64,000 bases of DNA, from NCBI GenBank assembly GCA_964503315.1, contig CAZCZL010000008.1, positions 1-64,000 on the forward strand, read 5' to 3'. Below are positions 56,193 through 64,000 of the stretch, one piece after another (position 1 is the stretch's first letter; each line of letters begins with the position of its first letter). Under the pieces are notes generated by a model, which saw only the letters and a program-made list of their open reading frames with translations, was not told where the DNA came from and searched no databases. The DNA is from FEB-12 sp964503315 (GTDB taxonomy: Bacteria; Zixibacteria; MSB-5A5; GN15; FEB-12). The translations under genes and the position numbers were made by a program.

Positions 56193-57095
56193 TCAGTACA
56201 GCCGTTCCCGTTTCGCCAGAAACGCGTACAACGCCTTGTCGAACGGCATCGCCGTGTCGATCGGATGGTAATCGATATTTGACTGCCGGCACGCGGTCGC
56301 GATCTCTTCTGAGAACGCTTTTGCCTGCTGGGCGAAATCCCGCTTGATCTGGAATGGCGAAGTCGTGATCTCTTCCCCTGTCTCCATGTCCTTGAAGACC
56401 ACATCGCCGGAAAATGCCAGATCCCGCTCCCGCGGGTCGAGAATATGGAAAATGATAACCTCGTGCTGGTTGTATCTGAAATGCTTCAACCCGGAGATGA
56501 TCTTGTCCGCGTCGTCCAACAGGTCGGACATTATTATCACCAGCCCGCGGCGCTTTATCCGCTCCGCCATCTCATGGAGGGCCGATGATATATCTGTTTT
56601 GTCCGAGGGGGCCTGGCCAGCCATTTCGTTCAGGAGTACATGCAGATGCCCGGAGCGCGATCGCGGCGGAATATAACGCCGGATTTTCTCATCAAATGTC
56701 ACCAGCCCGACCGCATCCCGCTGCCGAAGCATCATATATGAGAGCGCTCCGGACAACATCAGCGCGTACGTATGCTTGGTCAGTTTCGAGCCGGATTGAT
56801 AGGCCATCGACTTGGAGCAGTCGAGCAAAAGATACCCTTTGAGGTTGGTCTCTTCTTCATACTGTTTGATGTAGAATCGATCCGATTTGGCGAAAAGCTT
56901 CCAGTCGATATCCCGGATATTGTCGCCGGGCATATATTGCCGGTGTTCCGCAAACTCCACCGAAAATCCGTGGTACGGCGATTTATGCAGTCCGGCGATG
57001 AATCCCTCAACCACCATTCGGGCGCGAAGCTCCATCCCTTTCAGTTTGGAGACCGTTTCCGGATCAAGATATTGGCGATAGTCGTTTGCCATCAT
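56193..57095 (-). CDS. DUF58 domain protein (MoxR-associated)
   Basis: 300 residues. The DUF58 core is FAEHRQYMPGDNIRDIDWKLFAKSDRFYIKQYEEE. A von Willebrand-like fold starts LLLDCSKSMAY with a metal-site DxSxS pattern, and VIIMSDLLDD follows. Such proteins act with MoxR AAA+ ATPases, probably in metal insertion or folding of partner proteins. It overlaps the upstream membrane protein gene by 4 nt and is the last gene of the MoxR operon. Confidence 0.9.
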   Translation of the reverse strand: MMANDYRQYLDPETVSKLKGMELRARMVVEGFIAGLHKSPYHGFSVEFAEHRQYMPGDNIRDIDWKLFAKSDRFYIKQYEEETNLKGYLLLDCSKSMAYQSGSKLTKHTYALMLSGALSYMMLRQRDAVGLVTFDEKIRRYIPPRSRSGHLHVLLNEMAGQAPSDKTDISSALHEMAERIKRRGLVIIMSDLLDDADKIISGLKHFRYNQHEVIIFHILDPRERDLAFSGDVVFKDMETGEEITTSPFQIKRDFAQQAKAFSEEIATACRQSNIDYHPIDTAMPFDKALYAFLAKRERLY

Positions 57096-57787
57096 TCAGC
57101 CGTCGGTTTCTTTCCCAGATCGACAAATATCAGAAACGCCATGTAGGCTATAACTCCCAGCATCAAGACTCCCGAAATTGCCAGCAGATCATCCCAGACC
57201 CAGCTATACCCCTGACCGGTCAGCCCTGCCGTGTGCGCGACAATACAGAGTGCGAACAGCCAGAGAGTGACTTTCTTGGTCTTCGAGGACGCCGACGTAA
57301 AGAGAAACAGAAAACCGATCGCGAAAAAGAGCAGGGTCTGGCCATTCACATGCGTATGAGCGAGGCCAAGATTGTGTCGGAAATCTGTTTCCTCGTGAGC
57401 CTTGTTGGCCTCGTCGATCTCCTTCTGCTGCGCGAGCGCCATCAACGCAATGCGAGCGACTTCGGCCGAGTCGAGCGGATAATCCTCGCCGGCCTCGACC
57501 GAATCCCAAACCGGCGCCTGCACCGCCTCGGAATCCGAGGCTATCTCTTCGATATCCTTCTGCAGTTCTTCGTGCAAGGCGGCGCTATCGGTCACGACCG
57601 ACTGAGCTTTCATGTATAGAGGAACGTCGCCTTCGCCAACTTTTCCCTGCGCCTCATAGAATATCCAGACCGCCCAAAGGCAAACCAGAAGCATGAGGGA
57701 GGTGAATATCCCGACGAACAGTTTCCCGTAGGGTGGGAGATTGCGAAGCGCCCCTTTGTCGAAGATATTATCTGACATGTTGGCCAC
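57092..57787 (-). CDS. membrane protein of the MoxR operon
   Basis: 231 residues. The N-terminal membrane helix (about 22-46) is followed by an acidic periplasmic-type stretch (about 50-130, rich in Glu and Asp). A hydrophobic C-terminal group of about three helices (140-225) follows. It overlaps the DNA methyltransferase stop by 20 nt and the DUF58 start by 4 nt, so it is tightly coupled to both. No family recognised. It could be the partner on which the MoxR/DUF58 pair acts. Confidence 0.65.
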   Translation of the reverse strand: MANMSDNIFDKGALRNLPPYGKLFVGIFTSLMLLVCLWAVWIFYEAQGKVGEGDVPLYMKAQSVVTDSAALHEELQKDIEEIASDSEAVQAPVWDSVEAGEDYPLDSAEVARIALMALAQQKEIDEANKAHEETDFRHNLGLAHTHVNGQTLLFFAIGFLFLFTSASSKTKKVTLWLFALCIVAHTAGLTGQGYSWVWDDLLAISGVLMLGVIAYMAFLIFVDLGKKPTAE

Positions 57788-59024
57788 TCAATTTGAGGAG
57801 GGTGCGATTGGTCCCGGTGTATGCTTCATCCAGATCAGCGAATCCATGCTTGATCAGATGCGCATTGATGAAAGTCCGGTTCTTGAGATAGAGATAAAAC
57901 TTTGAATCGCGATCAGAACCACTGTCATCAGCCCTAATGTAGACTCTCTCCCCCTTCACTTTGTCTTCTAGATAAGAGACAGCAGACTGCTCTCTCTCGG
58001 GTGACATGGCTATGCCCGCCAGATCGATCACTTGATCATTGCTCAAACGCAGTCGCGTGGCCGAGAGAACTTCTTTCACCCGGAGAAGGTCGTCACGGCC
58101 AGAATCCTCGGGATCGATCTTGGACCCGAAGCGTACCTTCTTCATATCCGCCTGCTTGTCAAGTTTCAGCGGATCGACAAACAGGTACGGAAGTTGATTG
58201 GAGGATCGCCTGTCAGAATCCTTATGATACGTAACAGAATCGCTCCCGAGTTTCCGTTCTATCAGCGGCCGGTACTCGAGATTTGTCTCGTACCCGATTG
58301 AGTTGCGCCCGAGATTGCGGGCCGCGAGTGAGGTCGTACCAGAGCCAAGAAACGGGTCAAGCACAGTTTCACCCACAAAGCTGAACATCTTAATCAATCG
58401 ACGCGGCAATTCCTCTGGGAACATCGCCAAATGCTCATCCTGCTTCTCGCCGGGAAAATTCCAGTGTCCGCTGAAATAGCTGTTCCATTCTTCAGTGGTC
58501 AGCCGAGACCGCTCTTTCGCTTCGGCGGACGGTTTTGGTGCCTCGCCATGCTTTTTGAACAGCAGGATGAACTCGTAGTCGATTTTCACCACACCGTTTC
58601 TCGGGTAAGGAAACGACCCCATCACTGTCGCGCCGCCGGTCGTATTGCAGGTTGTTACTTTCTGCCAGATGATGGAGCCCATGAAGTCAAAGCCGATCGT
58701 CTCGCAAAAACGAGTTATCTCGGTCCGGATAGGGATGACTTTGTAGCGCCCATAGTAGACTGACCGCGCAAACTGGTCGCCGATATTGATGCAGAGGCGG
58801 CAACCGTCATGCAGCACACGGTGACACTCCATCCAGACGCGATTGAGATTATTGATGTAATCTTCGTATGAGTCATCAAATCCGATCTGATCTTTCGCGC
58901 CATAGTCTTTGAGCTGCCAGTAGGGTGGAGAGGTGATAACCAAGTGCACGGACCTGTCCGCGATCTGCGACATCGCGCGGGCATCGCCGAAATAGACTGC
59001 ATGTCGGGTCGCGTCAATGGCCAT
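57768..59024 (-). CDS. site-specific DNA methyltransferase with SNase-like C-terminus
   Basis: 418 residues. The catalytic motif IV TSPPYW (31-36, TSPPYWQLKDYG) near the N-terminus and motif I DPFLGSGTTSLAARNLGRNSIGYE (about 216-240) mark a beta-class amino-methyltransferase. TSPPYW favours N4-cytosine. The region 335-410 (GERVYIRADDSGSDRD...FYLYLKNRTFINAHLIKHGFADL) resembles a staphylococcal-nuclease fold without a clear full catalytic set. No restriction gene is adjacent. It lies inside a MoxR-DUF58 operon, overlapping the next gene by 20 nt. Confidence 0.88.
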   Translation of the reverse strand: MAIDATRHAVYFGDARAMSQIADRSVHLVITSPPYWQLKDYGAKDQIGFDDSYEDYINNLNRVWMECHRVLHDGCRLCINIGDQFARSVYYGRYKVIPIRTEITRFCETIGFDFMGSIIWQKVTTCNTTGGATVMGSFPYPRNGVVKIDYEFILLFKKHGEAPKPSAEAKERSRLTTEEWNSYFSGHWNFPGEKQDEHLAMFPEELPRRLIKMFSFVGETVLDPFLGSGTTSLAARNLGRNSIGYETNLEYRPLIERKLGSDSVTYHKDSDRRSSNQLPYLFVDPLKLDKQADMKKVRFGSKIDPEDSGRDDLLRVKEVLSATRLRLSNDQVIDLAGIAMSPEREQSAVSYLEDKVKGERVYIRADDSGSDRDSKFYLYLKNRTFINAHLIKHGFADLDEAYTGTNRTLLKLSGQHVR

Positions 59025-59049
59025 GGCAATTCTCAGTAAACTTCGTGGG

Positions 59050-60057
59050 CTACGCCTTCTCTTTCACCGTCTCGAGGATTCGCTTGATAACTTCCATCGT
59101 GTCGACGCCGTCGGCCTCGGCATTAAACGATGTTACAATGCGATGTCTCAGCACCGGATAGGCCGCAAAGCGAACATCCTCGGGTCCCGGAGTGGGGCGT
59201 CCTTCGAGGATTGCCTTTGTCTTAGCGGCAAGGATCAGATATTGCGACGCACGCGGACCGGCTCCCCAGTTAACCCAGTTCCGGACAAACTCTGGAGCGG
59301 AGTGTTCTTTCGGTCGAGTCGCGCGCACAAGTTGGACAGCGTACTCAACCAGATGATCTGAGACCGGGACGCGACGGACCAATTTCTGGAAGGTCATGAT
59401 ATCGTCCGCGGAAAGAACTTTCTGCAATTCAACCTGATGAGTCGCGGTGGTTGATTTGACGATATCCTTTTCTTCCTGCTCGGAGGGATAATCAACAAAG
59501 ACATTAAACATGAATCGGTCAAGCTGGGCCTCGGGAAGCGGATAGGTACCTTCCTGCTCGATCGGGTTCTGCGTGGCGAGCACGAAAAATGGTTCATCCA
59601 GTTTGTAGGTCTGACCGGCGGCCGTAACTTCATGTTCCTGCATCGCCTGCAAAAGCGCCGCCTGCGTTTTCGGAGGAGTGCGGTTTATCTCGTCCGCCAG
59701 AATGATATTGGCGAAGACTGGACCTTTGACAAAACGGAAAGATCGCTTACCCGACGCGTGGTCATCTTCGATGATCTCAGTGCCGGTGATATCCGACGGC
59801 ATCAGATCCGGCGTAAACTGGATGCGATTGAATTTGAGATTCAGCACACGCGCCAAAGTTGAGATCAACAAGGTCTTGGCGAGGCCGGGCACTCCTACCA
59901 GCAGGCAGTGTCCTGAGGACAAAAGAGAGATAAGTAGTTGCTCGACGACCTTGTCCTGGCCGATGATCACTTTGCCGATTTCTCGCTTTATCTGGGTATA
60001 CGAAGCGTTGAGATGTTCTACTGCCTGAAGATCTGATCCAGCACCTGAAGGGGACAT
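59050..60057 (-). CDS. MoxR family AAA+ ATPase
   Basis: 335 residues. Walker A GVPGLAKTL, Walker B ILADEINRTPPKTQAALLQAMQE, sensor 1 VLATQNPIEQEGTYPLPEAQLDRF, the MoxR pattern. MoxR ATPases assist assembly or activation of partner complexes with DUF58 and VWA proteins. GGAG 6 nt before the ATG. The operon continues with the DNA methyltransferase after 25 nt. Confidence 0.95.
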   Translation of the reverse strand: MSPSGAGSDLQAVEHLNASYTQIKREIGKVIIGQDKVVEQLLISLLSSGHCLLVGVPGLAKTLLISTLARVLNLKFNRIQFTPDLMPSDITGTEIIEDDHASGKRSFRFVKGPVFANIILADEINRTPPKTQAALLQAMQEHEVTAAGQTYKLDEPFFVLATQNPIEQEGTYPLPEAQLDRFMFNVFVDYPSEQEEKDIVKSTTATHQVELQKVLSADDIMTFQKLVRRVPVSDHLVEYAVQLVRATRPKEHSAPEFVRNWVNWGAGPRASQYLILAAKTKAILEGRPTPGPEDVRFAAYPVLRHRIVTSFNAEADGVDTMEVIKRILETVKEKA

Positions 60058-60460
60058 GAATGCTCCGTGGTCAATGAGTTTGTCTGGCCATTGTACTCGG
60101 AAGAGGTCAGCTCTGTTTCGCTAATTCCCGAATTGGGGTTAAGTATATAGGGGAGAATGATTCAACACAACCCGAAAGCGGTCACTGCCAGGAGCGCCTG
60201 TTGCGTGAAAGCTACCCAATTTGTAGTGTTTCAACGAGGTGCGGATAACCCGGTAAACTGGTGGCTGGATCTGTGAAGAAGCAGAAACTGCGCGTCCATA
60301 AGCCCGCTAACTAGTAGTGGGGCAATGAATAAGAAGCGGCCGAACTGTGGACAAGTTACCTCTCTGGACCAAACTTGTCCAAAATTAAGTGATGTATTAC
60401 CAACCCGTTAGCGGCCTATCCACAGTTCTGCCGTGATTTCCACACCACGCACTTCAAGTG
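60058..60460. other. 400-bp intergenic region with DnaA-like boxes
   Basis: No gene. It holds TGTGGACAA (60346-60354, one mismatch to the DnaA box) and CTATCCACA (60416-60424, one mismatch). A 10-bp inverted repeat TGGACAAGTT/AACTTGTCCA spans 60349-60381. It separates the MoxR operon from the par operon and must carry the moxR promoter and the end of the bactofilin transcript. Confidence 0.5.
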
Positions 60461-60904
60461 TTACTTGAAGCTTTTCTTGTCAGCGCTGAACAGTTCATCC
60501 TTTTCCTCGGATTTGGTCACCGGAGGGAGGAAACCAAGGTCGGTCCCGCGGGTCCCACCCTTCATGTTGCACTGACCGCAGAACGTGGCGCCCTGCTCGA
60601 TGACCAGCGATTTGGTCTTGATATCGCCCTCAAGCTCGCACTTCGCCTGCAACTCGACCTTTTCGGTCGTGGCGACATTCCCGATCATATGACCGGCGAT
60701 CACCGCCGTGCTCGATTCGATATCCGCTTCCACCAGGCCGGTTGACCCAACTGTCACACAGTCAGAACAAATGATCTTCCCCTTCACCGTGCCGTCAACT
60801 TTGAGCGCCCCTTTCACATCGATCGTCCCGGTGATGAGTGTGTCTTTGCCGATAATGGTGTTCATTAGGTCATCCACCTCACTGCTGAAGGTTTTCTTTA
60901 TCAT
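60461..60904 (-). CDS. bactofilin
   Basis: 147 residues. The beta-helix core (about 18-110) has the bactofilin repeat pattern: NTIIGKDTLITGTIDVKGALKVDGTVKGKI, GLVEADIESSTAVIAGHMIGNV and CELEGDIKTKSLVIEQGATFCGQCNM. The tail is charged. It polymerises without nucleotide into cytoskeletal filaments and can recruit cell-wall hydrolases and ParAB. It overlaps the M23 peptidase gene by 26 nt. Confidence 0.93.
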   Translation of the reverse strand: MIKKTFSSEVDDLMNTIIGKDTLITGTIDVKGALKVDGTVKGKIICSDCVTVGSTGLVEADIESSTAVIAGHMIGNVATTEKVELQAKCELEGDIKTKSLVIEQGATFCGQCNMKGGTRGTDLGFLPPVTKSEEKDELFSADKKSFK

Positions 60905-61667
60905 ATGGGTTTTCCAGTGGATCTATTGGTTTCTCATCTATCTGTATCTCATAGTGAAGGTGCGGCGCCGTCGACTTGCCGGAGTTGCCCGAGAGCGCGA
61001 TCCGACTTCCCACCATCACCCGTTCTCCTTGTTGTACCAACAAAGAGTCATTGTGTCCATATAATGTACTGACGGAGTCATTATGTTTGATGACCACCAT
61101 CCAGCCGTACGTTTCATCCTGGCCGGCGAAAGTCACTTCGCCCGCGCCGGTCGCCAGCACCGGACTCCCTTTCGCGCACGCGATATCGATCCCCGGATGA
61201 TATTTGTCATCATCGTCATCCGGTTGAAACCCCTGCGAGATGAATCCCTGCACCGGAAGTCCCGCCGGGAGCGATGGATCGAGATCCGCCGGACGATCCA
61301 GGATCGCCACCGCGGGCCGCGATGAATCGACAGTCGAAGTATCCACGTACTCAGGAAACTTGTAATCGATCCCCGCGAGTCGCGTCAACCGCCGCACCGT
61401 CTCGTTCGCCTGCTTGAGATTCTCCTCCAGCAACCGCACTTTGTATTTGTACCGCCGCAGATCCTCGTTCTCGGCCTGCAATCGCTCGGCCATCGCCGTG
61501 CGATAGACCATCGTGCCGTAGAAAACGAAGAAAAGCACGATACCCAGAACGACTAATCCGACCGCGACACCGATGAGCTGCAGGACGATCAAGCGTACCT
61601 TCCACTCCTTCGGCGCGTGCGCGTCATCCGGAATGACCATGATCGTCACGAATTTTGTTTTCGACAT
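60879..61667 (-). CDS. M23 family metallopeptidase with coiled coil
   Basis: 262 residues. A membrane helix (about 27-50) and a coiled coil (about 55-95) precede the M23 domain (about 140-255). The zinc motif is HPGIDIACAKGSPV and HLHYEIQI, as in LytM-type endopeptidases. It should cut peptidoglycan cross-links near the cell surface. It lies 2 nt after parB and overlaps bactofilin by 26 nt; bactofilin often localises such enzymes. Confidence 0.92.
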   Translation of the reverse strand: MSKTKFVTIMVIPDDAHAPKEWKVRLIVLQLIGVAVGLVVLGIVLFFVFYGTMVYRTAMAERLQAENEDLRRYKYKVRLLEENLKQANETVRRLTRLAGIDYKFPEYVDTSTVDSSRPAVAILDRPADLDPSLPAGLPVQGFISQGFQPDDDDDKYHPGIDIACAKGSPVLATGAGEVTFAGQDETYGWMVVIKHNDSVSTLYGHNDSLLVQQGERVMVGSRIALSGNSGKSTAPHLHYEIQIDEKPIDPLENPYDKENLQQ

Positions 61668-61669
61668 CG

Positions 61670-62536
61670 CTATACTGTGATCTTACGAAACAGCTCGAGC
61701 AGCCGCTCCAGATCGTCGTCACCGTAATATTCTATTTCGATCCTCCCGCGCTTCAATCCGGGAGTGATCTTCACCGATGTCCCCAGCGTCTGCTTGAGAT
61801 ATGATTCTATCTCCGAGATCGCCGGGAGTTTTCTCTTCGGAACAAGCCGGCGCTTTTTCGTGCGCGTCGTCACCTGTTCCGTCTCACGTACCGACATACC
61901 GCCATCGATAATGCGCCGCGCCGTGTCGATCATCTCATTCTCAGAAGATAATCCAAGGATCGCGCGCGCGTGACCTTCGGTCAATTGACCGCGACGAACC
62001 ATTTCCTGAATGGATGACGGCAAGGTCAGCAAGCGAAGTGTATTCGTCACCGCCGTGCGGCTTTTGTTGACGCGGGTGGCGAGATCCTGCTGCGTGAGGC
62101 CGCATTGATCGATCAATTTGCGATACGCCGAGGCGAGTTCGAGCGGATTGAGATCTTCGCGCTGAATATTTTCCACCAGCGCGAGCTCAAGCATCCGCGA
62201 GTCATCTTCCACTTCATTAATGATCACCGGCACATGTGTCAGTCCGGCGATCTTCGCCGCGCGGAATCGCCGCTCGCCCGCGATCAACATGAATCCGTTG
62301 TTATACGGCTTCACGACCAGCGGCTGCATCATACCGTTCGCGCGAAGCGATTCGGCGAGTTCGCTCAATTTCTCCTGATCGAACTCATGACGCGGCTGCA
62401 TCGTGTTCGGTTGAATCTGCTCCAGCGCGAGCATGCGATACGCGCCGTTCTCTGTTTCAACCACGACTGTGGCCGCGTTTGGATCTTCAGTCGGGATCAG
62501 CGCGCCGAGACCTTTGCCCAAAACAAGTTTGCTCAT
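61670..62536 (-). CDS. parB: chromosome partition protein ParB
   Basis: 288 residues. The N-terminal box MLALEQIQPNTMQPRHEFDQEKLSELAESLRANGMMQPLVVK and GERRFRAAKIAG is the CTP-binding motif region. The central helix-turn-helix (LTQQDLATRVNKSRTAVTNTLRLL) binds parS, and a C-terminal dimer domain follows. A parS lies at 63850 within rsmG. It overlaps parA by 4 nt. Confidence 0.97.
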   Translation of the reverse strand: MSKLVLGKGLGALIPTEDPNAATVVVETENGAYRMLALEQIQPNTMQPRHEFDQEKLSELAESLRANGMMQPLVVKPYNNGFMLIAGERRFRAAKIAGLTHVPVIINEVEDDSRMLELALVENIQREDLNPLELASAYRKLIDQCGLTQQDLATRVNKSRTAVTNTLRLLTLPSSIQEMVRRGQLTEGHARAILGLSSENEMIDTARRIIDGGMSVRETEQVTTRTKKRRLVPKRKLPAISEIESYLKQTLGTSVKITPGLKRGRIEIEYYGDDDLERLLELFRKITV

Positions 62537-63291
62537 CGCGCCATTACCTCTTTGGTCAATGCCATATAATTCTCGGCTCCGGAGGAGAGAATGTCATACA
62601 GAATGATCGGTTTGCCGAATGACGGCGCCTCAGACAAACGCACATTGCGCGAGATCACCGTCTCATATACTTTCTTGTCGAAATGCTTGCGCACTTCTTC
62701 GGAAACTTGCTTGGATAGATTCAAACGTCCATCAAACATCGTCAACAATACACCTTCGATCTCAAGCGACGGATTCAAGTGCTGTTGCACCAGTTTGATC
62801 GTGTTCATCAATTGTCCGAGCCCTTCGAGCGCGTAATACTCGCACTGGATAGGAATGATAATAGAGTGGGCCGCGGTCAGAGTGTTGATCGTGAGCAGTC
62901 CGAGCGAAGGAGGACAATCGATAATGATATATCGATACTGATCCGCGATCGGCGCGAGCGCCGATTTGAGTCGCTGCTCGCGCGAAAGCATATTCACCAA
63001 CTCAACTTCGGCCCCCACCAGCGATATCGATGATGGAATCACGTGCAGGAACTGAAGTTCGGTCGGGATGATCGTTTCGGTCACGGACTTCGAACCTATC
63101 AGTACATCATAGATGGAGCTGGCGACGGTGTTTTTGTCGAGACCGATCCCCGAAGTGGAATTGGCCTGGGGATCCATATCTATGAGGAGAGTTTTCTGCT
63201 CGGCGGCCGCCAGACATGAGCTAAGATTAACCGCGGTGGTGGTTTTCCCTACACCGCCTTTTTGATTGGCGATTGCGATAATTCGATGCAA
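62533..63291 (-). CDS. parA: chromosome partition ATPase ParA/Soj
   Basis: 252 residues from a TTG with GGAG about 7 nt upstream. Deviant Walker A NQKGGVGKTTTAVNL, Walker A' LLIDMDPQANSTSG and Walker B YIIIDCPPSLG. It makes the DNA-bound ATP gradient that moves ParB-parS. The promoter region is the 93 bp up to rsmG, with a TATATG -10-like sequence. Confidence 0.97.
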   Translation of the reverse strand: MHRIIAIANQKGGVGKTTTAVNLSSCLAAAEQKTLLIDMDPQANSTSGIGLDKNTVASSIYDVLIGSKSVTETIIPTELQFLHVIPSSISLVGAEVELVNMLSREQRLKSALAPIADQYRYIIIDCPPSLGLLTINTLTAAHSIIIPIQCEYYALEGLGQLMNTIKLVQQHLNPSLEIEGVLLTMFDGRLNLSKQVSEEVRKHFDKKVYETVISRNVRLSEAPSFGKPIILYDILSSGAENYMALTKEVMAR

Positions 63292-63384
63292 GCGACACTC
63301 CTTTTCGCCGGTCTGAAAATCGGAAGTGTCATATACTAAAGCGGGTTGCGATGCTAAGCAACAAAAAAATCCGCCAAACGACGG

Positions 63385-63984
63385 CTATCTGCGGAAAAGC
63401 GTAAGTGACTTAACGAATTGGTCGGTGCTGATTTTATACGCGATGGTCGTGACATTTAAGGCGGAGACATCAAATTCCGGCTTGGAGAAATAGGCAAAGA
63501 CGCCGTTCGGTGAAAGCGCCGGCAAGATCCGACGAAGGAGTTGAGGGGTCAGCTTGACATAGCGAAGAGTAATCAGATCGAATTTGGCGTCAAGAGGGAC
63601 TTCTTCAAAGGTCCGCGGTATCGGCTTTCCTTCAATACCTAGCTCCAAAAGCATCCGTCCGAGTGCGGCAGTCTTCTTTTGTGTCCGCTCCACCATCCAG
63701 GCTGGTCCTTTCACACGCCCGGAGAGGAGAATGACCATCGAGGGGAGCCCTCCGCCTGAGCCGATATCAAGGTAGGAGCCAAAATCTCCATCTAACAGGT
63801 CGAGCGGAATGAGGCATTCAGCGACCATCCGGTCGAAATCGGCGCGCGATGTTTCACGTGAAACAAGGTTGACCTTCGCATTCTCCGTCATCAGCAGTTC
63901 CCAGTAGCGTGTGAGCCGCTCCTGGTCAAGATGGCGACCGATTATCTCGCCAACCTCAATCTCCCGGACCACCGCACCCGTCAT
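63385..63984 (-). CDS. rsmG: 16S rRNA (guanine527-N7) methyltransferase RsmG
   Basis: 199 residues. SAM-binding YLDIGSGGGLPSMVIL, then the RsmG core (VNLVSRETS; ITLRYVKLTPQLLRRILPALSPNGVFAYFSK). It methylates G527 of 16S rRNA; it is usually gidB beside mnmG, which would lie just right of the window. A perfect parS is inside the gene at 63850-63865. AAGAGGCGG upstream of the ATG. Confidence 0.93.
   Translation of the reverse strand: MTGAVVREIEVGEIIGRHLDQERLTRYWELLMTENAKVNLVSRETSRADFDRMVAECLIPLDLLDGDFGSYLDIGSGGGLPSMVILLSGRVKGPAWMVERTQKKTAALGRMLLELGIEGKPIPRTFEEVPLDAKFDLITLRYVKLTPQLLRRILPALSPNGVFAYFSKPEFDVSALNVTTIAYKISTDQFVKSLTLFRR
63850..63865. other. parS centromere site
   Basis: TGTTTCACGTGAAACA, the 16-bp consensus palindrome bound by ParB, perfect, inside the 5' part of rsmG and within about 2.2 kb of parB. 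Confidence 0.95.
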
Positions 63985-64000
63985 GCCACCGCCTCTTTGA

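Noticed and set aside
57768..59024. Complete restriction-modification system
   Set aside because: Only the methyltransferase is present; neighbours are MoxR, a membrane protein and DUF58, none a nuclease.
1..64000. tRNA or rRNA genes
   Set aside because: I found no cloverleaf or rRNA segment other than the tmRNA; a covariance-model search would settle it.

Overview
The window (64 kb, about 55-60% GC by eye) carries the replication-initiation and chromosome-partition neighbourhood of a free-living, Gram-negative-type bacterium. dnaA-dnaN-recF lie at 35-39 kb, and rsmG-parA-parB with a perfect parS at 61.7-64 kb. An outer membrane is indicated by a TonB-dependent receptor with a HmuY-type lipoprotein and a predicted beta-barrel. 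Secreted proteins with PNP-type C-terminal domains, bactofilin, MoxR/DUF58 genes and a tmRNA tag ending GENNYAMAA point to the Fibrobacteres-Chlorobi-Bacteroidetes side of the tree. A candidate phylum such as Zixibacteria is my best guess, but this is inference from gene content only.

Layout. 0-2 kb: a tyrosine recombinase ends about 180 bp from the 3' end of a tmRNA gene on the same strand, so the left edge is probably an integrative element inserted at tmRNA. 2.2-6.3 kb: ada-like/ogt alkylation repair, a DmpA-type peptidase and an epimerase. 6.4-10 kb: an operon of cupredoxin-like protein, sensor kinase and predicted outer-membrane protein. 10-13 kb: class V aminotransferase, membrane protein, epimerase and a divergent pYEATS gene. 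13-18.5 kb: a MEMO1-AMMECR1 fusion, a large secreted protein, and a membrane-anchored thioredoxin-like protein next to a six-cysteine exported peptide. 18.5-26.3 kb: SPFH/NfeD, methyltransferase, ECF S component, secreted repeat protein, VOC protein, uvrA. 26.4-30.6 kb: OsmC, DUF302, a probable selenocysteine membrane protein missed by normal ORF calling, a zinc ribbon, and several small membrane proteins among 73-bp dispersed repeats.

30.6-43.9 kb: glycosyltransferase, GNAT, Rrf2-Mrp, the dnaA region with DnaA boxes on both sides, dnaN, recF, an ABC ATPase, mutM, birA, nadC and a KARI-like protein with altered catalytic residues. 44-56 kb: heme/iron uptake pair, HEAT-cyclophilin fusion, small enzymes, PC4-like protein, oligoendopeptidase F. 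56-64 kb: a MoxR-DNA methyltransferase-membrane protein-DUF58 operon, then bactofilin, M23 peptidase, parB, parA and rsmG, all on the minus strand.

A recurring feature is a good -10 hexamer (TATATT, TACATT, TATTTT) lying 5-9 nt before the start codon, often with a matching -35. At least eleven genes look leaderless, while operon-internal genes have Shine-Dalgarno sequences or overlap their upstream gene. Starts were chosen on that basis.
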